Shown here: positions 1-9,952 of the stretch, in pieces | How the letters are laid out: each line of letters begins with the position of its first letter | Position numbering within the stretch: position 1 is the first letter of the stretch | DNA from: Wolbachia endosymbiont (group B) of Gerris lacustris | GTDB taxonomy: Bacteria; Pseudomonadota; Alphaproteobacteria; Rickettsiales; Anaplasmataceae | Reading direction: 5' to 3' | Length of the DNA: 64,000 nucleotides | Assembly (NCBI RefSeq): GCF_964028355.1 | Contig: NZ_OZ034761.1 | Coordinates: forward strand, 620,001 to 684,000 | Position numbers and translations under genes: made by a program | Notes under the pieces: model-generated | Databases searched by the model: none | Seen by the model: only the letters and a program-made list of their open reading frames with translations | What the model was told of the DNA's origin: nothing

Positions 1-977
1 AAATAGTCAAAAAAAGGCAAACAAGCCTACATCCAGAACTTGAAGCAAAGGTCTTAAGCACATATGCCAGTGGCATGGGATACAGAGATATAGCTTCACA
101 TGTTGAGGAAATATATGACCACAAAATATCAGCAGCAGAGATATCTAGTATTACCGATAAACTGCTACCAGTAATCAATGAATGGCGCAGCCGCCCACTG
201 CAATCAGTGTATCCAATAGTATTTATGGATGGCATGTTTTTTAAGGTCAAGGAGGACGGACATTGCATAAGTAAATGTATGTATAATATATTGGGCATAA
301 ATCAAAATGGCAGAAAAGAAGTATTAGGTTTTTATTTGGCTGAAAGTGAAGGAGCTAACTTCTGGTTGGGAGTACTAAATGACCTCAAAGAAAGAGGAGT
401 AGAAGATATTCTAATTGCCTGTATTGATGGGCTAAAAAGCTTTCCTACCGCTATAAATAGTGTATTTCCTAAAGCAGAAGTACAGCTATGCATAGTGCAT
501 CAGATAAGGAATTCACTGAAGTATGTATCTAGCAAAGATGTAAAAGTTTTCATAAATGATTTGAAAAAAATATATCGTGCTTCAAGTAAAGAGATTGCTG
601 AGAATTATTTGCTTGAGCTGGAAGAAAAATGGAGTGAAAAATATCCCTTGGTTACAAAATCATGGCAAAACAATTGGGAAAATTTGTCTGGTTATTTTAA
701 GTATTCTGGACCAGTTAGGAAGCTGATTTACACCACCAATCCAATTGAGGGATTGCATAGACAAATTAGGAAATTTACTAAAACTAAGGGCTCATTTACT
801 AATACAAATGCCTTGTACAAAAGGTATATTGTGCTATAAAAAAGGTAGAGCAAAAGTGGACTACAGCTTTGCCTAATTGGGCATTAACTATGTCTCAGCT
901 TGACATTTTCTTTCCCAACAGACTGAAAATTGAGTTGAACTAAAAATGCGGCTTGACACAGTTTATTTAACACTCCC
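1..977 (+). mobile_element. IS256-family element, left part cut by window edge, transposase frameshifted
   Basis: The reading frame from 75 to 839 encodes an IS256/mutator-type transposase with the motifs FMDGMFF, ACIDGLKSF and IEGLHRQIRK that carry the catalytic D, D and E. Compared with the intact copy at 9987-11219, one base is missing near 820 (tacaaaaggt here, tacaaacaggt there), so the last ~40 residues fall out of frame and the copy is probably dead. The 3' end (tttatttaacactccc, ending at 977) differs from the intact copy's end (ttttttgaacgttccc), so this is a distinct sub-type of the same family. The 5' end lies outside the window. Confidence 0.88.
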
Positions 978-1155
978 AAAAAGTTGCCTTTTTCATTACT
1001 TCATCACTTGCAGCATCATCCAAAGCGCTATGCCATGTACCATTGCTAATATCCTCAGATAATCTATCTTCGTAATCAACTGTTGCTTATTCATTAGCTA
1101 CATAATCCATTTGATTATCTGTTACTTGTTCCTTTACATTTTCTTTACCTAACAT
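978..1155 (-). pseudogene. Remnant of a small unknown gene, interrupted by a stop and truncated by IS256
   Basis: A good ribosome-binding site (aggaggc) sits just upstream of an ATG at 1155. The reading frame gives MLGKENVKEQVTDNQ and continues for 22 codons to an in-frame TAA at 1087-1089. It then stays open in the same frame through an acidic stretch (ATVDYEDRLSEDISNG) until it meets the IS256 end at 977. I do not recognise the protein. The strong start signal and the continued open frame suggest a real gene that gained a nonsense mutation and lost its 3' end. Confidence 0.45.
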
Positions 1156-1634
1156 AAAGCCTCCTATATTTTAATGTTAATATTTAGATTATTTTACCGC
1201 TAATCTCTTTTCTGAAGATTGGTTTTAATATCTAATTCATTTGACTCTTATACAGCTGTACTAAACTGCTCTACAAATTTACTGTAGAAACCTCACGTTA
1301 ACCCTAAGTAACAGTGTGCCTTTCTTTTGATTTCTTACTAGATTAGATATTTACTTAAAAAAGTCAGAATTGCTTTTTGAATAATGTACATAATACAGTG
1401 CATCTAACTCAACACTCCGTATGTTCATTATATTAAATTGTACTATAGCTAAAAAATTCTTGCTTTGCTAGATCTTTTTAGCATCTTATTTTAGTTTGTA
1501 TTTTTAAAACTAAAGCAGCCCAGTTTCATGTACTTTTATTTCTTTATCGACTGTTATTTTCTTCTTCAATGCACCTATGAGTAACGATAACGTGGCAGGT
1601 AAAGCTTGTAAAGCAATTTCTTATATAGCAAGAT
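1156..1634. other. Intergenic, no gene seen
   Basis: AT-rich stretch of about 480 bases between the small gene remnant and mgtE. No open frame with a start signal, no RNA gene and no obvious repeat was seen. Confidence 0.5.
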
Positions 1635-3005
1635 TCAGCTATTTAACAAAAAGATCGTGGCTAGACCAAAAAATATAAGAGCTGAGAGAATATCAGTTGT
1701 TGCTGATGTTAAGATTGAAGAGGAAACAGCAGGATCGGATCTTAAGCGATGGAGCATTATAGGAATGAAAGTGCCAATAAATGTTGCAATAATTGACATC
1801 ATAATCATGGAGACCACAAAAATCATCTCCACTTTGAAATTGTGAAATCTAATTACTAATACTACGAGTGAAATGGTAGATAAAATTATCCCGTTTATCA
1901 TACCTATTAAAAATTCTTTCATCAGTATTCTTTTTGCATTTTGCTCAGTTAGATATTTTGTTGCGATTGCCCGGATAGTTAGTGTTACTGTTTGGGATCC
2001 TGCATTTCCGCTCATTGATGCAATTATTGGCATAATTATTGGTAGTACTATAAAACTTTCTATTACGTTATCGAAAAAGCCAACTACTATAGAACATATT
2101 GTTGCAGCTAAGAGGTTAAATAATAACCAAGGTAGCCTTTTAATTATAGTTTTATGTATAGGAGCATTTATATCAGATTTAGAAGATACACCGCTTATTT
2201 TAAGTACATCCTCTTCTGCTTCTTGCTGAACAATTTTGATTACATCTTCAATAAGGATTACACCGATAATTTTACCATTCTTATTTACTACTGGGGCTGA
2301 TAATAGAGAGTAATCTTTAAATATTCTTGCTACTTCTTCTTGGTCCATTCCAGTTTTAATTATTTTTATATCTTGACTCATTATCTCTTTTATTATTGTT
2401 TCTCCTGAGTGAGATATTACCTTATTTAAGTTGAAACTACCTATAGGTTCTAATTTCGAGTTAATGATGAAGATTTGGTAAAATGTTTCTGGTATTTTTT
2501 TATAATTGCGCAAGAATTCCATTAGCTGATTTATCGTCCAATAATACGGAGCTATAACCATATTTTTATGTATCAACCTTCCTGCACTTTCTTCTGGGTA
2601 TGATAACAATTCCTCTACTAATTTTTGAGTTGCATTGGGTAAATAGTTAAGTATGTTTTCTATAGACTTTCTATCTAAATCTTTCACTATGGCTACTATG
2701 TCTTCTATATCAAGAAGCATTAGTAACTTTGCTGTATTTTCTATTCCCAATATTTCTATGATTTCTACTTGTAAATCTGGTACTACATGTACTAAGGCAT
2801 CACTTAACAAATGTTGATCGAGGATATTAACTAATTTCTCCCTGTGATCACTGATCGAAGTAGATAAAAAATAAGCTAACTGAACGCTATCTATCGTTTT
2901 GACAATATTACGAACACTTTCTAATTCTTGATTATCGAGAGACTCTATTAAATCATCAATAGCCTTTTTGTCTAAACCATAATGAGAACTTGTTTTAATA
3001 TTCAT
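1635..3005 (-). CDS. mgtE: Magnesium transporter MgtE
   Basis: 456 residues, the usual length for MgtE. The N-terminal ~130 residues form the helical MgtE_N domain. Residues about 140-270 hold two CBS modules, which in the family sense cytosolic Mg2+ and gate the channel. The C-terminal ~180 residues contain five hydrophobic segments, with the family signature IASMSGNAGSQT in the pore region and RSDPAVSSSILTSATTD before the last helix. The role is Mg2+ uptake across the inner membrane. The gene stands alone, divergent from prfB. Family assignment is secure. Confidence 0.95.
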   Translation of the reverse strand: MNIKTSSHYGLDKKAIDDLIESLDNQELESVRNIVKTIDSVQLAYFLSTSISDHREKLVNILDQHLLSDALVHVVPDLQVEIIEILGIENTAKLLMLLDIEDIVAIVKDLDRKSIENILNYLPNATQKLVEELLSYPEESAGRLIHKNMVIAPYYWTINQLMEFLRNYKKIPETFYQIFIINSKLEPIGSFNLNKVISHSGETIIKEIMSQDIKIIKTGMDQEEVARIFKDYSLLSAPVVNKNGKIIGVILIEDVIKIVQQEAEEDVLKISGVSSKSDINAPIHKTIIKRLPWLLFNLLAATICSIVVGFFDNVIESFIVLPIIMPIIASMSGNAGSQTVTLTIRAIATKYLTEQNAKRILMKEFLIGMINGIILSTISLVVLVIRFHNFKVEMIFVVSMIMMSIIATFIGTFIPIMLHRLRSDPAVSSSILTSATTDILSALIFFGLATIFLLNS

Positions 3006-3160
3006 TACTTTACCTTATTTTTTTAATAAATATACACACTTGATTTTATTGAACATTCAAGTATAATAAAATTATTTTGAATTAACTATTATATGGTTAA
3101 ATTTCTATTTTGTTTGCTGTTATTGTTAGTAATAGTAAATATATTAAAATCTAAAGTATA

Positions 3161-4262
3161 ATGAAAACTTATTCAGAAATTTTCGAATACTTTCAAGGCT
3201 TAAATAAAAGTATTTCTCTTATCAGGAGGTGTCTTTGACATAGAAAAATTAAAGTTGCGTCTTGAAGAGCTGGATTCCCAAGCGTCAAATGATAGTCTGT
3301 GGCAAGACAATCAAAAGGCACAAGAAATTTTAAAAGAACGCTCTAAAATTAAGCATGAAATAGAGTCGTTTTCAAAGCTAGAAAGCGATTACAACGATGC
3401 TATCAGCTTGATGAAATCTGCTATTGATGAGAATGATGAAGAATTTTTTTCTGAAGTTAAAGGCGAGTTAGTAAAGCTAGAGAAATTAATCAAACTTAAA
3501 GAGACAGAATCCTTATTTACTGGTGAAGCAGATAACAATAACTGCTTTTTAGAAATCCACTCAGGAGCTGGTGGAACAGAGAGCAATGATTGGACTGAGA
3601 TGCTCATGCGCATGTATACAAGATGGGCAGAAATTTATCACAATTTTAAAGTTGAAGTTGTAGAAAAATTAGATGGTGATGCAGTTGGTATAAAATCTAC
3701 AACAATAAAGATCATCGGAGAAAAAGCTTACGGGTGGGCAAAAAGCGAAAGTGGAGTTCATAGATTGGTTAGAATATCACCATTTGATGCAAATAGTAAA
3801 CGTCATACCAGTTTTGCAAGTGTAGGAGTAACTCCAGTGATTGAAGATTCAATAGATATTGTTGTGGATGAAAAGGATTTAAAGATCGACACTTACCGTG
3901 CTTCTGGAGCAGGTGGTCAGCATGTAAATAAGACTGAAAGCGCGGTACGTATTACGCATATTCCAACAGGCGTTGTAGCTCAATGCCAAAATGGTCGTTC
4001 TCAACATAAAAATAAAGATGAAGCACTTAAACTACTTAAAGGACGTTTATATCAAATTGAATTGGAAAAAAAAGAACAGAAAATGGCCGAAGAATATGGC
4101 AAGAAATGCGATATAGGTTGGGGCAGTCAGATCAGATCGTATGTTATGCATCCGTATCAAATGGTAAAGGATTTAAGGACTGGACATGAAGTTGGCAATA
4201 TAAATTCCGTTTTTGATGGCAACATAGATTATTTCATAGTTAGTGTATTGGAGTTAAAATGA
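3161..4262 (+). CDS. prfB: Peptide chain release factor 2, +1 programmed frameshift
   Basis: RF2 terminates translation at UGA and UAA. The gene is read in two frames: an ATG at 3161 opens 25 codons that end at an in-frame TGA at 3236-3238, and translation continues in the +1 frame from GAC at 3237 (join 3161-3235 and 3237-4262), giving about 366 residues. The catalytic GGQ motif is present (ASGAGGQHVNKTESA), followed by the typical GVVAQCQNGRSQHKN region. If only the downstream frame were read, the first helix of domain 1 would be lost. It is divergent from mgtE; the 3' end has no close partner on the same strand. Confidence 0.95.
3224..3239 (+). promoter_or_regulatory. prfB: RF2 autoregulatory +1 frameshift site
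   Basis: AGGAGG (3224-3229), three bases, then CTT TGA C (3233-3239). This is the classic arrangement: an internal Shine-Dalgarno sequence just upstream of a slippery CTT followed by UGA-C. When RF2 is scarce the ribosome shifts +1 and makes full-length RF2. Confidence 0.93.
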
Positions 4263-4436
4263 GATTTATTAAAAAGCTAAGTTTTATGCTCTGCTAATAA
4301 GGGGAAAAGAAAACCAAAACCTATTGAGAAAAATGGAACAATTTTGTGAATATATCTATTATCCAAGTAGCTGATGAAAATGGCAACCCGTTTCTTATGG
4401 GCACAAAAATGTAATATGAAGAGAAATCTTCGTACA

Positions 4437-5723
4437 TTAAGTTGTAGTTGCGCAACGTCTACCATTGATGATTATTTTACCTACTGTAACTGCTGCTAAA
4501 ATAAAGCAGTAATACACTTGTGTTAACAAAGAAATAGGTGAGACAGAAGCAATGCTACCTGCTAGCAGCAGCTGCGAACCATAAGGCAAAATGCCTTTTG
4601 TAACACAAGCAAAAATATCTAATAAGTATGCACTACGGTATGGCGGAATATTGTGCTTTTGTGCAAGCCTTTTTGCAATATCTCCACTTAATAAAATAGC
4701 AATGGTATTATTAGCAACTAAAACAGTAAACATAGATGCTATGCCCGCTATTACAAATTCAGCTTTAGTTTTTGTGATATTGCTTTCATCGATAAGTTTG
4801 TGTAATGCCTTTTGACCCTGCTTTTACATTATATGACTCAATCCGCCAATAAATAGAGCAAATATCACTATCTCGTTTACTTTTTTGAAACCGTCATATA
4901 TGTCATGAGAGAGTTGAATGATAGTATAGTCAAAAAAAGTCATCCCTAATACACTAGCAACAATTATATTTATAGTTATTGTTACTAAAGTAGTAACTTC
5001 AAATAACCCCATGATTATTAAAGAAATATAAGGAATAATCTTTATTACTGATAAATAATCTAAATTTGATGTAGGAATAATTTTTGTACTATCTGCCATA
5101 ATTGCCAGATAGACAAGCGTTATAATGCTGGCAACAAATGCTACTTTAGAATTCACTTTAAGTTTATCCTTTATCGTGGCCCCCTGTGAAGAAACAGATG
5201 CAATAGTAGTATCAGATATCATTGAAAGATTATCACCAAATACGGCACCTCCAACTACAGTTGCAGTTCCTATTTCAAGACCAAAAGCCCCACTTTTTGC
5301 TAAGTTAACAGCTATTGGTACCATTAATACAACAACTCCCATAGACGTACCAATTGCAGTTGATATAAAAGCGGAAGCCAAAAATACTCCAGGCAGTAGT
5401 AATCTTGCTGGAAGGAAATTGAGAATTAAATCAGCAACAGTATCTGCACTACCAATTGATTGAGTCACCACAGAAAATGCTCCAGAAAATAGAAAAATTA
5501 AACACATAGTAAGGGTATTTTTATCACCCATACCCTCAATAACAGTATCGATGTTATGCTGAATTTTACTTGTATTGCGCGCAACAGCAAAAAATAATGC
5601 AGGTAGTAGGCAAATTACTGGTGAAACTTGGCGAAGCGGATTATCAATTCCGATAAAGGAAAAGTAGATACCACTTCCAAGGTACAAGATTAAAAAAATA
5701 ACCAAAGGAATAAAAGCTGTCAT
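4437..5723 (-). pseudogene. nhaC: Na+/H+ antiporter (NhaC family), in-frame nonsense mutation
   Basis: The frame from 5723 encodes a polytopic membrane protein with NhaC-type hydrophobic segments and conserved polar patches (GSADTVADLI, FISTAIGTSMGVV, GGAVFGDNLSMISDTT). It meets TAA at 4824-4826 after 299 residues. The same frame then continues without interruption (KQGQKALHKLIDES, later LVANNTIAILLSGDIAK) to 4437, for about 428 codons in all. The expected full antiporter is therefore split by a single stop codon. The family role is Na+/H+ exchange for pH and sodium balance; the 299-residue product lacks the last helices and is probably inactive. 4277-4436 holds only an unconvincing short frame. 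Confidence 0.82.
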
Positions 5724-5888
5724 TTTGCTGCCTTAAAACTTATAATTGTACCCAATTAAGTGGTTTTAAGCAAGCTTGGTTTTCACAGGTCTTTAGTCTC
5801 TAATGTTGCACTTATAGAAAAAATGTATTGACCATTACATCATAATGTATAGAGTTAAGAATAATATTCTATAGTATGAGGTAAAGCT

Positions 5889-7091
5889 ATGGTAATGTCA
5901 TATGAGCAATGGGAAATAATACTAGGTATAGTTGATCAGAAGGCAGATTTAAGCAAAGATAATGTAATTGAAAAAATAAAAGAGCTACTAAATAAAGCAA
6001 GGATACTGGAGAGAAAAGAAGTATTAAGAATGTTAGAAGGGGTATCGCATAAATTAGAAATATCAAACGAGATTCCAATAGTGCAAGAGACACCAGAGCT
6101 ATTAAAAAAGAGACTAAAAGTGCAACATATACCACAGACATTAGAGAAATCAGAAAAAATACTAAAAGAGCAAGGAGTATCAGATGCACAAAAGATATTA
6201 AAGAGAGTACTAAAAAAGTTAGGTGTACAAGAGACATCAGAAAAATCAAAAGCAGTGACGACAGAAGATGTACTGAATGTGCGAAAAATATCAGAGAAAA
6301 TGCCAGTGATGTTAGATACACAAAAGATACTAGAGGCAATAGAGAAGCTAAAGAAAGCAAGTAAAGATGTGTATCACGAGTGGAAGAAAGCTAGATTTAA
6401 TGTAAATTATTGGTTTACATTAAATTACGACATACATAGTGGGTATGATCAATACTCATTATTGTGTTTAGCTATGGATTTTAACTTGATGAATGTATTC
6501 AATGCTCTGTGTAAAGCAAAAGGAATCAATATTAACGCAAAAGGGCCATTTTTTCAATGGAATATTTTACATTGGGCTGCTGAAAATAGCAATGTAAAAA
6601 TGGTATCAGAGCTAATAAAAAATGGAGCAAATGTTAATAGTATGGATTCATCTCAACGGACTACTTTATATCAGCCAGCTGCAAATGGCGATATAGAAAT
6701 AACAAAAATCTTAGTAAAAAATAAGGCAGATGTTAATGCAGAGGATCTAGCGAGATTGACTGCTTTATATGAGGCTGCCGTTCATGGCCATAAAGAAGTA
6801 GTAAAGTACTTAATGAAGAATGGAGCAGATGTTAAGAGGAATGGGACGCTTAAACTTACTCCTTTACATCTTGCTGTTGCAAATGTCGATAAAGCAATGG
6901 TGGATTGTATAATAGAAAACGATGAGAATATTGGCGAAAATATTGAGACAGTGGATGTATTTGGATGGACTTCTTTATATTGGGCTGCTGCAAAGAATAG
7001 TACACCAATATTAGAGATCCTATTACAAGCCATATCACGATGTGGAGCAAGTGTTGATATAGAGGATATGTTAGTGGGGCGAACTCCCTTA
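5889..7091 (+). pseudogene. Ankyrin-repeat protein, 5' part (interrupted by IS5-type element)
   Basis: Starts at ATG 5889 behind gaggt. Residues 1-160 are charged and helical with no recognised fold. From about residue 180 ankyrin repeats follow, with typical LHWAAENSNVKMV, LIKNGANVN and TPLHLAVAN units. The frame runs into the inserted element at 7092. If that element and one copy of its TTA target duplication are removed, the frame joins exactly to the repeats at 7958 (RTPL followed by HIAAALGNLEAVK). Ankyrin proteins are frequent in Wolbachia and some are secreted effectors; no secretion signal is visible here. Confidence 0.85.
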
Positions 7092-7099
7092 GAGCCTGT

Positions 7100-7627
7100 T
7101 CATAATCTTTTGAGGAGCAAGGCAGTAAAAGCTAGAACGACCATTTGTAGTCTAGTATTGAGTTTACGCTCGCAATTTTTCCATAACCGTCTACACTTTT
7201 CCAGCCAAGCAAAAGAACGCTCTACAACCCACCTTTTTGGCAATACAACAAAGGTATGTAATTCACTTCGTTTTATTACTTCAACGGTTGCACCAATAGT
7301 CGTTTTTATTTGAGTTGCAAAATTTTCTCCTGTATAACCTGCATCAACTAGTATATTTTGAACTTCGGAAAGATTTTTTCTTGCGTTACAAATCATCTCT
7401 ACAGCAGCAGTACGATCTCCGATATTAGCTGTAGTAATATAAATTGCATGTGGCAAACCTTGCGTATCTACTGCAATATGACGCTTTATTCCTGAAATTT
7501 TCTTGCCGGCATCATAACCTTTTTCTTCAGCAATATCGGTGCTTTTTACACTTTGAGCATCAATGATGCAGAAGCTTGTTTTTGTATTCCGACCACTGTT
7601 GAAACGAACCTCTCCAACTAATTTTTT
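7100..7627 (-). CDS. IS5-type transposase, frame B (catalytic)
   Basis: Frame B has no start of its own until MPHAIYITT but is open from 7627. It carries the catalytic segments IIDAQSVKNTD, LVDAGYTGENF and RWVVERSFAWLEKCRRL (D, D and E of the DDE triad). A +1 frameshift from frame A within the ~65-base overlap would give one protein. Confidence 0.8.
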   Translation of the reverse strand, partial: KKLVGEVRFNSGRNTKTSFCIIDAQSVKSTDIAEEKGYDAGKKISGIKRHIAVDTQGLPHAIYITTANIGDRTAAVEMICNARKNLSEVQNILVDAGYTGENFATQIKTTIGATVEVIKRSELHTFVVLPKRWVVERSFAWLEKCRRLWKNCERKLNTRLQMVVLAFTALLLKRL

Positions 7628-7892
7628 TTAAGACAATTTCTAGAACACTTTCTCTATCTTCATTCGGTTTTTTACTCCATCTCTTGAAGTAATCGTAACA
7701 ATTGCGCCATTTTGGAAACTCTTTTGGTAGCATTCGCCACTGACAGCCACTTTTTAGCACATAAAGTACACCGCAAAATAACTCATATAAATCCAGTTTT
7801 CTTGGTTTTGTTTTTTTTCTACAGGATTCTAGATCTGGTAATATAATCTCAAATCTTTCCCGACTTATATCACTTGGGTATACACTCCTCAT
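7560..7892 (-). CDS. IS5-type transposase, frame A
   Basis: 110 residues, the N-terminal helical DUF4096-like domain of IS5 transposases (YPSDISRERFEIILPDLES; SGCQWRMLPKEFPKW). Identical to the frame at 29737-30069. It ends in the overlap with frame B, which is entered by a +1 shift. Confidence 0.82.
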   Translation of the reverse strand: MRSVYPSDISRERFEIILPDLESCRKKTKPRKLDLYELFCGVLYVLKSGCQWRMLPKEFPKWRNCYDYFKRWSKKPNEDRESVLEIVLKKISWRGSFQQWSEYKNKLLHH

Positions 7893-7957
7893 ATATCCTA
7901 ACTTATATACATTATCTCTTAGTTTATTCCTTTCTTGAGATCATGTACAGGTTCTTA

Positions 7958-8384
7958 CATATTGCTGCTGCGCTTGGTAATTTGGAAGCAGTAAAGCTCT
8001 TAATAAACTATGGAGCAGAGATTAACTATCAGGATACATGGGGATGGACTCCTTTTAATCTTGCTGTTGTAGGAAAGCATAGAGAAGTAATTAATTATCT
8101 AATAGCCAATGGAGCAAGTATTGAGACGAATGATCCACAGAAAATATTACTTTCTATTCATCCATATAATTATCTAGAAGCAGTATCTACTATAATGGAA
8201 CTTGAAATATGGAAGGATGTGATAAAATTTATAGGAGCTAATTTTTTACGTTATGTTGCCAGATGCGGTGTTAATTTAATGGTACATACTTTATTAGAAA
8301 ATGGAGTAAATGCTAATGAAAGTGACGATTTAGGATCAACTGCTTTACATGAAGCTGCCAAGTATAACCATCCGGCAGTAGTAA
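7958..8384 (+). pseudogene. Ankyrin-repeat protein, 3' part, truncated by IS630
   Basis: Continues the ankyrin repeats of 5889-7091 in the same frame (HIAAALGNLEAVK, TPFNLAVVGKHREVINYL, TALHEAAKYNHPAVV). The frame is cut at TAA 8382-8384 by IS630 copy A and no matching 3' remainder exists in the window. Rebuilt, the gene encodes at least 540 residues of N-terminal domain plus repeats. Confidence 0.8.
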
Positions 8385-8399
8385 TACCAACTCTCATTA

Positions 8400-8974
8400 T
8401 TAATGAACCAAATAAGAAGCATTGCAGAGTTGTTTAGCCGTGGAAGGGGAAAGAGAGGTAATAAATTTACACAAAGCGCTCTCAAGCAGAACAATTGTAT
8501 CGTAGATTTTATTGCGCAAAATGTTCTGTTTTATATATAACCAAAACCTCTCAACAGGATTGAGGTCAGGTGAGTATGGTGGTAGGTATATAATTTCGAT
8601 ATTTTTAGGTATCTTTAAACTTTTTGACTTATGCCAACTAGCGCAATCCATCACGAGAAAAGCCTTTCGTATTCCTAAATATTGCGACATCTGTTCAAGG
8701 AATATATTTATACAAGCAGTGTTGAAGTTTGGTGCAAATAAGCTAAAATTCTCTCCATTTCTGGGATTAACTGCACTATAGAGATAAAAATTTCCCTACC
8801 TAATTTTACCTTAACCTGTGTCCTACTGCCTTTTTTAAACCACCCATGTCCAACTTTTGAATGTGTACCAAACCGTGATTCATCGAAGAAAAATAGCTCT
8901 TTTTCAGAATGCATGACAATAGTTTCATTGAGGTTTTTTTTTAAACTCCTCTTGCTTATTTTTATCCTGTCCAC
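8400..8974 (-). pseudogene. IS630 copy A, ORF B frameshifted
   Basis: The catalytic frame is broken near 8790 by loss of one base (aaaattccc on the coding strand region where other copies have one more), giving fragments 8708-8974 and 8400-8690. The remaining copies encode an intact 191-residue version. Confidence 0.82.
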
Positions 8975-9404
8975 TATGAACTGGTCTTGGTGTGATATAT
9001 GAGAATTTCATTCTTTGCATATTACGATGTATTGTGGATTTGCTGATATTCAAACCAAATCTTTCTTGGATTCTTATTCTCATTTCTCTAATAGTAATAT
9101 TGGGGTTTTCCTCTATCCACACCTCAATTTGTTCAAGTTGACTTTGGTTCAATATAGTTTTTCTACGGCATTGAGGTGGAGAAAATAATTTTTCTTCTCT
9201 TCCAAATTTTATGTGCTTTATCCATGTAGTAATTGCCTTTCTCGAAATGCAACATATTTTTGCTACAGCTGTTATACTGTGCTTTTTTGCTGCAATTACA
9301 GCATTTAGTTTTTTTGCAACATACGCATTATTTCTTACTTTCTTCAGCATCTCTTTTGCTGATTCCACCACTTTTTCATCCAATAATTTTGATCTTAATG
9401 CCAT
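8925..9404 (-). CDS. IS630 copy A, transposase ORF A (helix-turn-helix)
   Basis: 159 residues with a paired helix-turn-helix DNA-binding region (ITAVAKICCISRKAITTWI and IREMRIRIQERFGLNISKS). It ends just after a run of nine A where a +1 shift would join it to ORF B. Confidence 0.85.
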   Translation of the reverse strand: MALRSKLLDEKVVESAKEMLKKVRNNAYVAKKLNAVIAAKKHSITAVAKICCISRKAITTWIKHIKFGREEKLFSPPQCRRKTILNQSQLEQIEVWIEENPNITIREMRIRIQERFGLNISKSTIHRNMQRMKFSYITPRPVHSGQDKNKQEEFKKKPQ

Positions 9405-9486
9405 CTAAACCTCGCTATTTTACTTACTCCAGTATGGCTTTTTTTCCATTATTGTCTATTCGTTGCTTGTATAGCGGGAATTGGTA

Positions 9487-9812
9487 TTAGCAGCTCAAAT
9501 GAGCCTGCACTCGTGCGTAAAGTTTTTGCGTTTCTCCCATTTCTTCGGTTATTTTCTTCACTTTCAGCTGACATGTAGCTTTCTATTTCACCTTCCAGAC
9601 TTGCCTCTAGCAACCTTTTTATAAACGGTGTTAATGCTCCATCTCTTCCTGTCAATGGTCTTCCTTCTCGTATAGATGACAGGATATTTGTTTCTAATTC
9701 TTTATAATCTACCAAACCAGTAGTTCTATTTGCTTGACTCATATCAAACCTCCATTTTTTATATCAATTTATTACTTTTTTTTCGGTTTGACACACTTTT
9801 TTGAACGTTCCC
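9487..9812 (-). mobile_element. IS256 5' remnant cut by IS630
   Basis: Carries the outer inverted repeat (ends ttgaacgttccc at 9812) and the first ~85 codons of the transposase (MSQANRTTGLVDYKELE, start at 9742) before the cut at TAA within the codons for FELL. The encoded part is identical in protein sequence to the remnant at 42458-42783 and it is cut at the same base. Confidence 0.85.
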
Positions 9813-9946
9813 GGTAGAGCAAAAGTGGACTACAGCTTTGCCTAATTGGGCATTAACTATGTCTCAGCTTGACATTTTCTTTCCCAACAGACTGAAAATT
9901 GAGTTGAACTAAAAATGCGGCTTGACACAGTTTATTTAACACTCCC
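9813..9946 (+). mobile_element. 3' end of an IS256 sub-type element
   Basis: Matches 844-977 almost base for base, from ggtagagcaaaagtgg to the inverted repeat end aacactccc. It abuts the outer end of the IS256 remnant at 9812, so one IS256 copy appears to have landed inside another in opposite orientation. Confidence 0.8.
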
Positions 9947-9952
9947 TTAACT

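Larger units (their letters stand above)
7092..7954 (-). mobile_element. IS5-family (IS1031/ISWpi1-like) insertion sequence
   Basis: 863 bp, flanked by the 3-bp target duplication TTA (7089-7091 and 7955-7957). Inverted ends are GAGCCTGTTCATAATC and GAACCTGTACATGATC (the latter read from the other strand). Two overlapping frames on the minus strand encode the transposase. It is inserted within the ankyrin gene and reads opposite to it. The short TNA-type duplication and small size fit the IS1031-like part of IS5; the name ISWpi1-like is from memory of Wolbachia elements. Confidence 0.88.
8385..9486 (-). mobile_element. IS630-family element, copy A (recombinant junctions, broken ORF B)
   Basis: About 1.1 kb, ends TACCAACTCTC and GAATTGGTA. 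Read toward the element, both flanks are TAA. A simple insertion should give TAA on one side and TTA on the other, so the two flanks come from different insertions. The left flank is the ankyrin gene and the right flank is an IS256 5' part. One T is missing near 8790 relative to the other copies. Confidence 0.87.

Noticed and set aside
4277..4465. 62-codon minus-strand frame after nhaC
   Set aside because: No start signal, no recognisable motif, overlaps the nhaC end in another frame.
5887..6360. 157-codon minus-strand frame rich in Leu/Ser/Phe
   Set aside because: Complement of the helical, Lys/Glu-rich N-terminus of the ankyrin gene; composition is that of an antisense shadow.
8512..8781. 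89-codon frame opposite IS630 ORF B, repeated in every copy
   Set aside because: Recurs only because IS630 recurs; antisense to the catalytic domain.
9211..9490. 65- and 85-codon hydrophobic frames opposite IS630 ORF A
   Set aside because: Antisense to the helix-turn-helix frame; hydrophobic look comes from complementing Lys/Asn codons.
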